Shown here piece after piece: positions 1-9,449 of a DNA stretch of 64,000 nucleotides (position 1 is the stretch's first letter; each line of letters begins with the position of its first letter). Origin of the DNA: Rubellimicrobium mesophilum DSM 19309 (GTDB lineage Bacteria; Pseudomonadota; Alphaproteobacteria; Rhodobacterales; Rhodobacteraceae); assembly GCF_000600335.2 (NCBI RefSeq), contig NZ_KK088593.1, forward strand, positions 98,408-162,407. Reading direction: 5' to 3'. Below the pieces are notes generated by a model. It ran no database searches. It was given only the letters and a program-made list of their open reading frames with translations, and was not told the DNA's origin. The translations under genes and the position numbers were made by a program.

Positions 1-1185
1 GGCGCCGATGCGGTGATCGTGAACACCTGCGGGTTCCTCGACAGCGCCAAGGCCGAGAGCCTCGAGGCCATCGGCGAGGCCATCGCGCAGAACGGCAAGG
101 TGATCGTGACGGGATGCCTGGGGGCCGAGCCCGAGTACATCACCGGGGCCCATCCCCGCGTCCTCGCCGTGACGGGGCCGCACCAGTACGAGCAGGTGCT
201 GGACGCGGTCCACGGCGCGGTGCCGCCGAGCCCCGATCCCTTCGTCGACCTGCTGCCCGCGACGGGGGTGCGTCTGACGCCTCGGCACTACAGCTACCTA
301 AAGATTTCCGAGGGTTGCAACCACAAGTGCAAGTTCTGCATCATCCCCGACATGCGCGGCCGGCTCCAGTCGCGTCCGGCCTTCGCGGTGATGCGCGAGG
401 CGGAGAAGCTGGTCGCGGCCGGGGTGAAGGAGCTGCTGGTCATCTCTCAGGATACGTCGGCCTACGGGGTCGACATCCGCCACGCCGAGGAGCGGGGGCA
501 CCGGGCGCACATCGTGGACCTCGCGCGGGACCTCGGCAGCCTCGGCGCGTGGGTGCGGCTCCACTACGTCTATCCGTATCCTCATGTCCGCGACCTCATC
601 CCGCTGATGGCCGAGGGGCTGGTGCTGCCCTATCTCGACATCCCGTTCCAGCACGCCCACCCGGACACGCTGCGCCGCATGGCCCGACCCGCCGCCGCCG
701 CGCGGACGCTGGACGAGATCGCCGCCTGGCGCTCGGTGTGCCCGGAGATCGTGCTGCGGTCGACCTTCATCGTGGGCTACCCCGGCGAGACCGAGGCCGA
801 GTTCGAGACGCTGCTCGACTGGCTGGACGAGGCCCGGCTCGATCGCGTGGGGTGCTTCAAGTACGAGAACGTCGCGGGCGCGCGGTCGAACGCGCTGCCG
901 GACCATGTCCCCGAGGACGTCAAGCAGGAGCGCTGGGAACGCTTCATGGAGAAGGCCCAGGCCATCTCCGAGGCGAAGCTGGAGGCCAAGGTCGGGACCC
1001 GGATGGAGGTCCTCGTGGACGAGGTGGACGAGGACGGCGCCACCTGCCGCACCAAGGGCGACGCGCCGGAGATCGACGGGAACCTCTTCATCGACGAGGG
1101 CTTCGAGGGGCTGCAGGCCGGCGACCTCGTGACCGTCGAGGTCGAGGAGGCGGGAGAATACGACCTTTGGGGACGGCGGGCCTGA
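1..1185 (+). CDS. rimO: Ribosomal protein S12 methylthiotransferase RimO (5' end cut by window)
   Basis: Radical-SAM enzyme that adds a methylthio group to the conserved Asp of ribosomal protein S12. The reading frame is open from base 1, so the gene begins upstream; compared with E. coli RimO (about 441 aa) roughly 45 N-terminal residues are missing. The UPF0004 cysteines are visible ([24 protein letters not shown]). The radical-SAM cluster motif is CNHKCKFC, near residue 106 of the visible part. The C-terminal TRAM region ends in EYDLWG as in the family. CGFLDSA and SQDTSAYG separate it from the tRNA enzyme MiaB. No partner gene is visible downstream. Confidence 0.96.
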   Translation, partial: GADAVIVNTCGFLDSAKAESLEAIGEAIAQNGKVIVTGCLGAEPEYITGAHPRVLAVTGPHQYEQVLDAVHGAVPPSPDPFVDLLPATGVRLTPRHYSYLKISEGCNHKCKFCIIPDMRGRLQSRPAFAVMREAEKLVAAGVKELLVISQDTSAYGVDIRHAEERGHRAHIVDLARDLGSLGAWVRLHYVYPYPHVRDLIPLMAEGLVLPYLDIPFQHAHPDTLRRMARPAAAARTLDEIAAWRSVCPEIVLRSTFIVGYPGETEAEFETLLDWLDEARLDRVGCFKYENVAGARSNALPDHVPEDVKQERWERFMEKAQAISEAKLEAKVGTRMEVLVDEVDEDGATCRTKGDAPEIDGNLFIDEGFEGLQAGDLVTVEVEEAGEYDLWGRRA

Positions 1186-1291
1186 CATCGCCAATTTGAG
1201 AGACTAGACGACCGACACGACATTTGTTGCCATCTGACGATCCTAGTATCATATCATTGATGTCAGAGCGGCGAAACGGCGGCCAGTTAAA

Positions 1292-1675
1292 GTGGATATT
1301 GAGGACTTCAAGCGCGACTATCGACGTGTGGCGGCACAAATCACTCAGGAATTCACGATCAGCCCACAGTTCGGTCGTGACAAGGAAGTTTACATTAGCC
1401 CACGGCGGTCTCACGCCGGCATACGCTTTAAGCACAGTTTGAACGCTGGTCGGGCCTGTGTCATATTTCCAAAGGACTGGCGGGATGCTGCTCTAAACTT
1501 TGACGGTCTGCCTGAGGGCGTCAGTCGGACGCTATTCAGTAGCGAAACGCACTTCTGCATGAAGGTGCCGGTTCTGGACCTCGGCCGGACTCCTGATGAG
1601 CAAGTGGCGGCAGTTAAAGTCGCCTTCGACGCACTTCAGGCCCTTTCAAAGTTGTCTTGGCAGGTTACAGGCTAA
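1292..1675 (+). CDS. Hypothetical protein of unusual base composition
   Basis: A 127-aa reading frame from a GTG start; no family recognised. It is soluble-looking, with no signal peptide or membrane segment. There are two Cys, and the C-terminal half (DLGRTPDEQVAAVKVAFDAL) is predicted helical. The DNA is clearly less GC-rich than its neighbours and uses A/T-ending codons freely, which suggests recent acquisition. The start is uncertain because no convincing ribosome binding site precedes it and no in-frame ATG lies just upstream. It stands alone between rimO and the DUF1993 gene. Confidence 0.55.
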   Translation: MDIEDFKRDYRRVAAQITQEFTISPQFGRDKEVYISPRRSHAGIRFKHSLNAGRACVIFPKDWRDAALNFDGLPEGVSRTLFSSETHFCMKVPVLDLGRTPDEQVAAVKVAFDALQALSKLSWQVTG

Positions 1676-1748
1676 TTGCCTCTGGGACGATGTGTTGCCG
1701 GAAAGCAGAGTGTCTGCGGCTACCCGGGCTTGACGGGCAAACGCTCCT

Positions 1749-1770
1749 GTTGCTGGTCTCCCCCAGCAAC
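1749..1770. promoter_or_regulatory. 8-bp inverted repeat just upstream of the DUF1993 gene
   Basis: GTTGCTGG, six bases, then CCAGCAAC: a perfect inverted repeat ending 14 bases before the ATG at 1785. It could be an operator or a 5' leader hairpin close to the ribosome binding site. Only the symmetry is seen; no regulator is known. Confidence 0.25.
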
Positions 1771-1784
1771 CCAGGGAGTCGCCC

Positions 1785-2276
1785 ATGCAAGACGCCATCG
1801 CCGCCATGACGCGCCAGCTTTCGGCGCTGAGGGGCCTGCTTCAGAAGGCCGAGGATCACTGCGCCGCGCGTCGGATCGACCCGTCCGTGCTGCTCGGCTG
1901 CCGGCTGTTCCCGGACATGTATCCGCTGAGCCGGCAGGTGCAGATCGCCTGCGACCATGCCAAGGGGGCGGCGCATCGGCTGGCCGGTCGGGAGGTGCCG
2001 TCCGTGCCGGACGTGGAGACGACCTTCGCGGAACTGCGTGACAGGATCGACCGGACCGCGACGCTCGTCCGCGAACTGCCGGCCGAAGCCTACGAGGGCG
2101 CGGAAACGCGAACCGTGACCCTGAAGATGCGGACGGGCGAGGTGACCTTCACGGGGCGCGACTACCTTTGGAAGTTTGCGCTCCCGAACCTCTACTTCCA
2201 CGCGGCGACGGCCTACAACATCCTGCGCCACAATGGCGTGGAACTCGGCAAGCGAGACTTCCTGGGCGCGTCCTGA
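1785..2276 (+). CDS. DUF1993 family protein
   Basis: A 163-aa protein matching the DUF1993 family, which has a DinB-like four-helix bundle and no settled function. Visible family features are an N-terminal helix with LSALRGLLQKAEDHC, the central FPDMYPLSRQVQIACDHAK, and the terminal YLWKFALPNLYFHAATAYNILRHNGV with GKRDFLG at the end. It is cytoplasmic, with no signal peptide. It appears monocistronic; the next gene is convergent, with only six bases between the stops. Confidence 0.85.
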   Translation: MQDAIAAMTRQLSALRGLLQKAEDHCAARRIDPSVLLGCRLFPDMYPLSRQVQIACDHAKGAAHRLAGREVPSVPDVETTFAELRDRIDRTATLVRELPAEAYEGAETRTVTLKMRTGEVTFTGRDYLWKFALPNLYFHAATAYNILRHNGVELGKRDFLGAS

Positions 2277-2282
2277 GAGGCC

Positions 2283-4106
2283 TCAGCTCTGCCGGACCCC
2301 GGTTCCGATCGGCCCGTCGAGCTTGGGCGCGCGGGCCGCGCGGGCGGCCTCGCGCTGCTCCTCGGGCAGGTTCGAGAGCAGGAGCTCCCGCCCGCTCGTC
2401 AGGTCGCCGGCGATCTGGGCCGCGAGGCGGTCGGCGTCGCGGGTGCGGACCTCGTCGAGGACCTGCTCCACCGCTTCGGGCGTCTCGCCGAGGTCGTCGA
2501 GCGCGCGGCCCCCGAAGGCCAGCGCGGATTCGAAGGTCTCGCGGAGCTGGTAGTCCACGCCCGCCCGGATCAGCGCGAGGGCGTGGGCGCGATCGAAGGC
2601 ACGGGCGAGGACGGGGACCAGCGGGAACTCGGCCTTTGCGATCTGGGCGATGCGGGTCGCGGCCTCGGAGTTGTCGATGCAGATCAGGATGGCGCGGGCT
2701 TCGGCGGCGCCGGCGGCCTGAAGGATGTCGAGGCGAGCGCCGTCGCCGAAGTAGACCTTCATCCCCATGAAGCCCGCGACCGTGATCATCTCGGTGTCGG
2801 TGTCGATGATCGAGACCGACCAGCCGCGACCGAGCAGCACCTGCGTGACGATCTGGCCGAAGCGGCCGAAGCCGATGACCAGGACGGCGTTTCGGAGGTC
2901 CTGTGGCTGCTCGAACCCCTCGCCGTCGTCCACGCGGGCGTGTCGGGCGAACCGGTCATGCAGGGCGAGCAGGAGGGGGTTGAGGCACATCGACAGGATG
3001 ACGACCGCTGTCAGCGACGCCGAGCCACGCGAGTCGATGAGGCCCACGCCCAGGGCGGCGGCATAGAGGACGAAGGCGAACTCGCCGCCGTGGGCCATGA
3101 CGGCGGCCCGCTCCAGCGCCTCGGCGTGCGATGCGCCAAAGAGCCGGGCCGCGCAGTACACGCCCAGGCCCTTGAACAGGACGAAGGCCGCGACCGCAAG
3201 AAGGATCATCCGCCAGTCCTGCGCGACGGCGGAAAGGTCGAGCGACATCCCCACGGCGAGGAAGAAGAGGCCGAGAAGGAGGCCCCGAAAGGGCTCGATG
3301 TCGGCCTCGAGCTGGTGGCGGAAGGTGGATTCGGAGAGGAGGACGCCCGCCAGGAAGGCGCCCATCGCGGTCGACAGGCCGCCGAGCTGCAGGAGCAGCG
3401 CGGAGCCCAGGACCACGAGGAGCGCCCCCGCCGTCATCACCTCGCGCCCCCCGAAGGCGGCGAGGCCTCGGAACATCGGGTTGAGCAGGTAGCGCCCGGC
3501 CGCGATGAGGATCGCGACGGCGCCGAGGCCGATGGCGACTCCGGCCATCCGCTCCCCTGTCGTCGTCGTCTCGCCGCCAGGGGCGAGGAAGGCCACCAGG
3601 GCGAGGAGCGGGACGATGGAGAGGTCCTCGAGCAGCAGGATCGAGACGATGCGCTGGCCCTTGGGCTTGGAGAGGTCGCCCCTCTCGTCGAGGACCTGCA
3701 TCACGATGGCGGTGGATGTCAGGACGAAGCCGGCCCCGAACACGAGGGAGGAGGGCAGCGGATAGCCCAGCGCCCAGCCGATCCCGCCCAGCAGCACGAG
3801 CCCGGCAAGGACCTGCGTCAGGCCGAGACCGAAGATGTCCCGCCGCATGGACCAGAGCCGCCGCGGCTCCATCTCGAGGCCGATGATGAACAGGAAGAGG
3901 ACGATGCCGAGCTCGGCGACGTGGAGGATCGTCTCGGGCTCCTCGATGACGCCAAGGCCGAAGGGCCCCATGGCGAGACCTGCCGCGAGATAGCCCAGGA
4001 CGGAACCCAGCCCCGCGCGCCGGAAGAGCGGCACCGCGAACACGGCGGCGCCGAGCAGCATCACCGCGGCGGCGAGGTCGGTGGGGGGAGCGGCCTCGGC
4101 AGCCAT
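2283..4106 (-). CDS. CPA2-family cation/proton antiporter with TrkA-N domain (KefB/KefC type)
   Basis: A 607-aa inner-membrane monovalent cation:H+ antiporter. Residues about 1-390 form 12-13 hydrophobic helices of the Na_H_Exchanger fold (VLGYLAAGLAMGPFGLG, LFLFIIGLEMEPRRLW). Residues about 405-520 form an RCK/TrkA-N nucleotide-binding domain with VIGFGRFGQ, which gates such channels. A short charged tail follows. The layout is that of glutathione-gated K+ efflux systems, but the KefF/KefG ancillary subunit is not adjacent, so gating by glutathione adducts is inference. It lies upstream of, and in the same orientation as, nothing obviously co-transcribed. Confidence 0.88.
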   Translation of the reverse strand: MAAEAAPPTDLAAAVMLLGAAVFAVPLFRRAGLGSVLGYLAAGLAMGPFGLGVIEEPETILHVAELGIVLFLFIIGLEMEPRRLWSMRRDIFGLGLTQVLAGLVLLGGIGWALGYPLPSSLVFGAGFVLTSTAIVMQVLDERGDLSKPKGQRIVSILLLEDLSIVPLLALVAFLAPGGETTTTGERMAGVAIGLGAVAILIAAGRYLLNPMFRGLAAFGGREVMTAGALLVVLGSALLLQLGGLSTAMGAFLAGVLLSESTFRHQLEADIEPFRGLLLGLFFLAVGMSLDLSAVAQDWRMILLAVAAFVLFKGLGVYCAARLFGASHAEALERAAVMAHGGEFAFVLYAAALGVGLIDSRGSASLTAVVILSMCLNPLLLALHDRFARHARVDDGEGFEQPQDLRNAVLVIGFGRFGQIVTQVLLGRGWSVSIIDTDTEMITVAGFMGMKVYFGDGARLDILQAAGAAEARAILICIDNSEAATRIAQIAKAEFPLVPVLARAFDRAHALALIRAGVDYQLRETFESALAFGGRALDDLGETPEAVEQVLDEVRTRDADRLAAQIAGDLTSGRELLLSNLPEEQREAARAARAPKLDGPIGTGVRQS

Positions 4107-4158
4107 GCGGGTCTCCTTCCGGCGAACCGGGGGAGCCTAGCGGGCCGTTACGCCGGGG

Positions 4159-4839
4159 TCAAAAGGCGTTGACGAGCAGGAACCAAGTCATCTTGGCGAG
4201 AGCGTAGACGACGCCCCAGGCCACGAGCAGCGCGATGGCGCCCACCGCGATGCCTCCGCCGATCCAGAACCCGTCGCGCTCCAGCACGCCCAGGGCGATC
4301 AGGCAGATCGCGATGCCGGGCAGCATGTTGCCCAGCGGGACCGGCAGGACGAGCACGATCGACAGGATCAGGCAGAAGGCGCCGATGAGCCGCTCGGCGA
4401 TGGGGTCACCCAGGACGCTGAGGCGTGGCGCGGTGAAGCGGTCGGCCCATTCGAGCCAGGGGTTCACCCGCTCCACGAGGTTGGCGAAGTCGTCCCGGGA
4501 CATGGACCGGAGCGAGACGACCTTGGGAAGCCAGACGGGCTTGCCCAGCATCATCTGGGCCGACAGGAACAGGAGCGGCAGGCCCAGGATGCTGGAGGTG
4601 CCGGGGATCGCGGGGATGGCGTTCGGAAAGGCGAAGATCAGCAGCAGGGCCCCGAAGGCACGGCCGTGCATCGCCTGGATGATGTCGGCGATGCAGACGC
4701 GCGTCCGCGAGGTGTCGGCGGCGATCTCTTCGAGGATCTGGGACAGCTTCCTGCGCGGGCGAAGGGACTTGAGCCGGCGCCGCCGGGTGGCGTGATCGGA
4801 GTCCTCGGCCTCGTCCCAGAAGGGATCGTCCTGACGCAT
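4159..4839 (-). CDS. Exopolysaccharide synthesis ExoD family protein
   Basis: A 226-aa membrane protein of the ExoD family, first linked to exopolysaccharide production and alkali tolerance in Sinorhizobium. A cytoplasmic N-terminus (SQILEEIAADTSRTRVCIADI) is followed by four or more hydrophobic helices. The family signature FAFPNAIPAIPGTSSILGLP is present, as is the pair of helices around LPVPLGNMLPGIAICLIALG. The start is set at the Met of MRQDDPFW. A Met nine residues upstream is also possible but gives an atypical Gly-rich leader. No polysaccharide cluster surrounds it. Confidence 0.85.
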   Translation of the reverse strand: MRQDDPFWDEAEDSDHATRRRRLKSLRPRRKLSQILEEIAADTSRTRVCIADIIQAMHGRAFGALLLIFAFPNAIPAIPGTSSILGLPLLFLSAQMMLGKPVWLPKVVSLRSMSRDDFANLVERVNPWLEWADRFTAPRLSVLGDPIAERLIGAFCLILSIVLVLPVPLGNMLPGIAICLIALGVLERDGFWIGGGIAVGAIALLVAWGVVYALAKMTWFLLVNAF

Positions 4840-4912
4840 GAGCACACCCCCCACCCCGGCGCCCATTAAGGCGCGGGCGCGGGCACCCGCAAGCCCGGCC
4901 GGAGGTCTTGCG

Positions 4913-5368
4913 TCAGAAGGTCCTCAGAATGTCGCGCAGACCTTCCTCGTCCACCATCCAGGCGGCCTTTTCCGGGCTGACCCAGACGCGGTCGCGGCGA
5001 TGCGCCTCCGGGTAGTCGTGCGCCTCCTCGCGCACCTTGATGGCGTAGACCTTGAGCAGGCAGGGCACGTCGTCGCCCTGAGGCGTCCGCTTGGTGGCCA
5101 TGTAGGCCCCGAGAGGCTTGCGCGAGGCCTTGCCCCGGACGACGCCGCCTTCCTCCCAGGCCTCCGTCAGCGCGGCCTCGGAAGGGGACTTGCCCTCGAT
5201 GGGCCAGCCCTTCGGCAGGATCCAGCGGCCGTTCGACGACGTGACGAGGAGCACCTCCCGCCCATGCTCCCCCTTGCGCCAGCAGAGCGCCGCGAGCTGC
5301 GCGAGCTGCGGCTGGGTGTGGCGGAGAGGGGCGCGGCCCTGGGACGGAATGGGACGGACGAGCGACAT
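4913..5368 (-). CDS. NUDIX hydrolase
   Basis: A 151-aa pyrophosphohydrolase of the NUDIX fold. The box runs GWPIEGKSPSEAALTEAWEE. The catalytic Glu residues of EAWEE are kept, but the Glu after the first Gly block reads Lys and the RE pair reads TE. This variant resembles the diphosphoinositol-polyphosphate-hydrolase-like branch common in alphaproteobacteria, so the substrate cannot be read off. The start is taken at MSLVRPIP; the frame stays open upstream but that stretch has poor protein character. It is divergent from gnd. Confidence 0.85.
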   Translation of the reverse strand: MSLVRPIPSQGRAPLRHTQPQLAQLAALCWRKGEHGREVLLVTSSNGRWILPKGWPIEGKSPSEAALTEAWEEGGVVRGKASRKPLGAYMATKRTPQGDDVPCLLKVYAIKVREEAHDYPEAHRRDRVWVSPEKAAWMVDEEGLRDILRTF

Positions 5369-5546
5369 GACGGGCCTGTATGGGCGAATATTGTTGTGCT
5401 TTTCCCGAAATGTAGTGCGTCCTTGGCTCGGTTTCAAACGAAGGGTGCCGCGATCCGGGCGCTTGCCGCGGATTTGTGCAGCGCAGTGCGCAGTTGCCCC
5501 GGGCGCGGCGACGGCTACTGTGACGGAACGAGAAGGGGAGGACGGG

Positions 5547-6956
5547 ATGCGGGACACGACGGCGAGCCTGGGGCTCTATGGCCTGGGCGTGATGGGGTCG
5601 GCGCTGGCGCTCAACATCCTCGAGCGGGGGTTTCCGCTGCACGTGGCCAACCGGACGGCCTCCAAGGTCCCCGGGTTCCTGCAGGAGGCCGGGCCGCTGG
5701 GAAGCCGCGCGATCGGGCACGAGAGCCTCGCCGCCATGGCGGCGGCGATGCCGGCGCCCCGGGCGATCATCCTCATGGTGGATGCCGGGCCGGCGGTCGA
5801 TCAGGCCATCGACGCGCTGCTGCCGCATCTGCGGCCGGGCGACACGGTCGTGGACTGCGGCAATGCCGACTTCCACGATACCCGCCGCCGCGCCGCCGAG
5901 ATCGAGGCGCGAGGCCTCAACTACCTGGGCGTCGGAGTCTCGGGCGGGGAGGAGGGCGCGCGGCATGGGCCCGCGATCATGGCGGGCGGGCGGATCGAGG
6001 CCTGGGAGCACCTGGCTCCGGTCTTCGAGGCGATCGCGGCCAAGTACGAAGGCCAGCCCTGCGCGGCGCTGATGGGGCCGGACGGGGCGGGGCACTTCGT
6101 CAAGACGGTGCACAACGGCATCGAATACGCGGACATGCAGCTCATCGCGGAGGTCTATGGGCTGATGCGCTACGGCATGGGGCAGGCGCCCGCCGGGATC
6201 GGCGAGGTCTTCGCCCGCTGGGACCAGGGGCGGCTCAAGAGCTACCTCGTGGAGATCACCGCGGCGGTCCTGCGCGCCGTCGACCCGGCGACGGGCGGGC
6301 CCGTGGTGGACGTGATCGAGGACCGGGCGGGGCAGAAGGGCACCGGGCGCTGGACGGTCGTGGAGGCCCTGGCGCTGGGACAGTCGGCCTCGACCATCGA
6401 AGCGGCGGTGGGCGCGCGGGGCTGGTCGGCCGAGAAGGAGACTCGGGCGGCCGGCGAGGCGATCCTGGGAAGCCCGCGCGGACCCGTGCAGGTTTCGGAG
6501 GGTGACCTGGAGGGGGCGCTGCTCGCCGGGCGGATCATCGCCTACGCGCAGGGGTTCCGCATCCTTCTGGCGGCCTCCGAGAACTACGTCTGGGGACTCG
6601 ATCAGGCGCGGGTGGCCGAGACCTGGCGCGCGGGCTGCATCATCCGGTCGGCGCTGCTGGGCGACATCGCCGCGGCGTTCCGGGGGGAGATGCCGATGGG
6701 GCAGCTCGTCCTCGCGCCGGCTTTCGCGGCGGACCTGAGGGCCTCGCTGCCGGCGTTGCGCCGGGTCGTCGCGGCGGCGGCCCTGGGCGGACATCCGGTC
6801 CCGGCGCTCTCGGCGGCCCTGGCCTTCGCGGACACCTTCGCGCAGGGGCGCGGGACCACGGACCTGATCCAGGGGCAGCGGGACTACTTCGGCCGGCATG
6901 GGTTCGTGCGGCTCGATACGGGGGCGGTGCATCAGCACGGGCCTTGGGCGGGCTGA
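5547..6956 (+). CDS. gnd: 6-phosphogluconate dehydrogenase, decarboxylating
   Basis: A 469-aa enzyme of the oxidative pentose phosphate pathway: 6-phosphogluconate to ribulose-5-phosphate plus CO2 and NADPH. It has an N-terminal Rossmann motif GLYGLGVMGSALA, NADP-site NRT, and the signature GPDGAGHFVKTVHNGIEYADMQ with the catalytic Lys. DRAGQKGTGRWT marks the all-helical domain. Length matches the long dimeric form. The ATG at 5547 follows a good purine-rich site (agaaggggagg); the frame is open far upstream but only non-coding-like sequence lies there. The gene is monocistronic. Confidence 0.96.
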   Translation: MRDTTASLGLYGLGVMGSALALNILERGFPLHVANRTASKVPGFLQEAGPLGSRAIGHESLAAMAAAMPAPRAIILMVDAGPAVDQAIDALLPHLRPGDTVVDCGNADFHDTRRRAAEIEARGLNYLGVGVSGGEEGARHGPAIMAGGRIEAWEHLAPVFEAIAAKYEGQPCAALMGPDGAGHFVKTVHNGIEYADMQLIAEVYGLMRYGMGQAPAGIGEVFARWDQGRLKSYLVEITAAVLRAVDPATGGPVVDVIEDRAGQKGTGRWTVVEALALGQSASTIEAAVGARGWSAEKETRAAGEAILGSPRGPVQVSEGDLEGALLAGRIIAYAQGFRILLAASENYVWGLDQARVAETWRAGCIIRSALLGDIAAAFRGEMPMGQLVLAPAFAADLRASLPALRRVVAAAALGGHPVPALSAALAFADTFAQGRGTTDLIQGQRDYFGRHGFVRLDTGAVHQHGPWAG

Positions 6957-6962
6957 CATCCT

Positions 6963-9341
6963 TCACGTTCCCCGAGGCTTGGCGCGGAGGGTCGGCTCGG
7001 CCTCCCAGGGGCTCTCGGGCCAGGGGTGGCGGGGGTAGCGGCCGCGCATCTCCTTGCGGACCTCGGGGTAGGACGAACGCCAGAAGCCGGGGAGGTCGGA
7101 GACGACCGCGATGGGCTTGTGCCCAGGCGAGAGGAGCGTCACGCGGATCGGCTTTCCGGCCGCCAGCGGGTGCGCGGTGACGCCCAGCATCTCTTGCAGG
7201 CGGACCTCGATCTCGGGGCCGTCGGAGGCGTAGGTGATCGGGATGCTGCGGCCGAGGGGCGTCGTGAAGTGGCCGGGGACGAGGCGGTCGATCTCCTGCT
7301 GCTGCGCGCGGGTCAGCATCGAGCGGAGCGGGGGCAGGAGGTCGAACCTGCGCCAGTCGGTCTCGGTGCGGACGCCGTCGAGCCAAGGGAGGAGCCAGTC
7401 CTCCAGTGTCTCCATCAGCGCGACGTCGGAGAGGTCGGGGAGGTCTCCGCCGGCGAAGCGGGCGAGGGCCACGCGGGAGCGGAAGCGTTCGGCGGCGTCG
7501 GAGGGGCGGAGGCCGAGGGTCCGCGCGCCGTCGAGCATGGCGCGGGCGATGGCCTCGGGCGGGGCATTCTCCCAGGGGCGGTCGGAGAGGACAAGGGCGC
7601 CCAGGCGCTCCTGCCGGCGGGCCTGGACGCGGGACTCGCGCGGGGACCAGGCGGCTTCCTCGACGGTGACGATGCGGTCGGCGAGGACGCTTCGCAGGTC
7701 GGCGTCCGACACGGGCAGGGCGGCGCGGATACGGGCCTCCTCTCCGGCGCCGTCGAGATCGGTGACGACGAGGAGCCTTTGCGCGCCGAGGGGGTCGCCG
7801 GGGGTGGCGATGGCGCCGCGACCGCCGGACAGGAGGAAGCGGGGCGCGTCGCCGGGGCGGCGAAGGGCGATGCGGTCGGGATAGGCGAGGGCGGCCATGG
7901 CGCCGGGGTCCATGGTGGGACGGTCGGGGGCGAGACGGGCGAGGCGGCTCGTCTCGCGCCGGAGGCGGTCGCGGGATTCGGGGCGGAGCTTGCCTTCCAG
8001 CAAGGCCGAGAGGTCGGCCGAGCCGGGCGGGGGGCGCTCGCCCTCGGAGAGTATCGCGGCGAGCGGGGCGGCGGGCTTCCCGGCCCTGAGGAGCATGTGT
8101 GCGAGGCGGGGATGGACGGCGAGGGCTGCCATCTCCTTGCCGTGCGGGGTGATGCGGCCGTCCCGAAGGGCGCCGAGATCGGTGAGGAGGCGGCGCGCCT
8201 CGTTGAGCGCGCCGACGGGCGGGGGCGTCAGGAAGGGGAGGTCGTCGCTGCCCCAGAGGGCGAGGTCGAGCGCCAGCGGGGCGAGATCGGCGGCGAGGAT
8301 CTCCGGGGGCGGGAAGGGCTGGAGGCCGCCCTCCTCGCCGCGCGTCCAGAGGCGCCAGGCGGTGCCGGGGGCGACGCGACCGGCGCGGCCGGCGCGCTGG
8401 GTGGCCTCCGCGCGGGTGACGCGCTCGGTGACGAGGGCGGACATGCCGGAGGCGGAGTCGAAGCGGGAGCGGCGGGCGCGGCCGGCGTCCACCACGGCGC
8501 GGATGCCGGGGATCGTCAGCGAGGTCTCGGCGATGGAGGTGGCGAGGACGACCTTGCGCGTCTCGGCGGGCTCCAGCGCCAGGCGCTGGGCGGAGGCGGG
8601 GAGGGCGGAGTAGAGGGGGCGGACGGCCACGTCGTCGAGGTTCGCGAGGAGGGATTCCGTGCGGCGAATCTCGCCCTCGCCGGGGAGGAAGGCGAGGACG
8701 TCGCCGTCGGTCTCGGCCAGGGCCTCGCGGATGGCGCTCGCGGTGGCGGTCTCGATGCGGGTATCGCCGAGGGGGCGGGGGAGCCAGCGGAGGTCGACGG
8801 GGTAGGCGCGGCCCTCGGCGGTGACCACCGGCGCGCCCATCAGGTCGGCCACGGGCTGCGCGTCGAGGGTCGCGGACATGACGAGGAGCCGGAGGTCGGG
8901 GCGGAGGGCGGCGCGGGACTCGAGCGAGAGGGCGAGGCCTAGGTCGGCGGCGAGGCTGCGCTCGTGGAACTCGTCGAAGATGAGGGCCGAGACGCCGGGG
9001 AGGTCGGGGGCGTCCTGGATCATGCGGGTGAGGATGCCCTCGGTCAGGACCTCGATGCGGGTCTGGGGCGAGACGCGGGATTCGCCGCGCATCCGGTAGC
9101 CGACGGTCTGGCCGACGGGCTCGTTCAGGGTCTGGGCCATGCGCTCGGCGGCGGCGCGGGCGGCGAGGCGGCGGGGCTCGAGCATGACGATGCGGCCGGG
9201 GGTGCCGGCGTCGAGGAGGGCGAGGGGCACGCGCGTCGTCTTGCCAGCGCCGGGCGGGGCCTGGAGGACGGCCTGGCCATGGCGGGTGAGGGCGGCGAGG
9301 AGGTCGGGGAGGACCGCGTCGATGGGCAGGGGCTCGGGCAT
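6963..9341 (-). CDS. hrpB: ATP-dependent helicase HrpB
   Basis: A 792-aa DEAH-family helicase. Walker A (APPGAGKTT) is at residues 29-36, followed by LEPRRLAARAAAERMA, the DEFH Walker B box (LIFDEFHERS), SAT in motif III and QRAGRAGR in motif VI. A long C-terminal HrpB-specific domain carries GHKPIAVVSDLPGFW and SYPEVRKEMRGRYPRHPWPE, typical family endings. The start chosen is MPEPLPID; further in-frame codons upstream look like repeat-derived leader. It converges on gnd with six bases between stops. The physiological substrate of HrpB is not settled. Confidence 0.93.
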   Translation of the reverse strand: MPEPLPIDAVLPDLLAALTRHGQAVLQAPPGAGKTTRVPLALLDAGTPGRIVMLEPRRLAARAAAERMAQTLNEPVGQTVGYRMRGESRVSPQTRIEVLTEGILTRMIQDAPDLPGVSALIFDEFHERSLAADLGLALSLESRAALRPDLRLLVMSATLDAQPVADLMGAPVVTAEGRAYPVDLRWLPRPLGDTRIETATASAIREALAETDGDVLAFLPGEGEIRRTESLLANLDDVAVRPLYSALPASAQRLALEPAETRKVVLATSIAETSLTIPGIRAVVDAGRARRSRFDSASGMSALVTERVTRAEATQRAGRAGRVAPGTAWRLWTRGEEGGLQPFPPPEILAADLAPLALDLALWGSDDLPFLTPPPVGALNEARRLLTDLGALRDGRITPHGKEMAALAVHPRLAHMLLRAGKPAAPLAAILSEGERPPPGSADLSALLEGKLRPESRDRLRRETSRLARLAPDRPTMDPGAMAALAYPDRIALRRPGDAPRFLLSGGRGAIATPGDPLGAQRLLVVTDLDGAGEEARIRAALPVSDADLRSVLADRIVTVEEAAWSPRESRVQARRQERLGALVLSDRPWENAPPEAIARAMLDGARTLGLRPSDAAERFRSRVALARFAGGDLPDLSDVALMETLEDWLLPWLDGVRTETDWRRFDLLPPLRSMLTRAQQQEIDRLVPGHFTTPLGRSIPITYASDGPEIEVRLQEMLGVTAHPLAAGKPIRVTLLSPGHKPIAVVSDLPGFWRSSYPEVRKEMRGRYPRHPWPESPWEAEPTLRAKPRGT

Positions 9342-9449
9342 GGGGCGGATATGAAGGGTCGGAGGGCGGATGTGTAGGGCAAGGGTCATGCGAGGGAGAT
9401 TCGCAGGCAAAGCTTAACGAATTGTGTGAGGTGCGTTCGGTGGGGGGGC

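Noticed and set aside
2583..4172. A 529-codon plus-strand frame opposite the antiporter gene
   Set aside because: Antisense artefact of high GC: it is Glu/Asp/Gly/His-rich without any domain, while the minus strand gives a complete transporter.
5118..5546. An N-terminal extension of Gnd by 143 residues
   Set aside because: It overlaps the divergent NUDIX gene and has no family similarity. The ATG at 5547 has a good ribosome site and the standard Gnd start.
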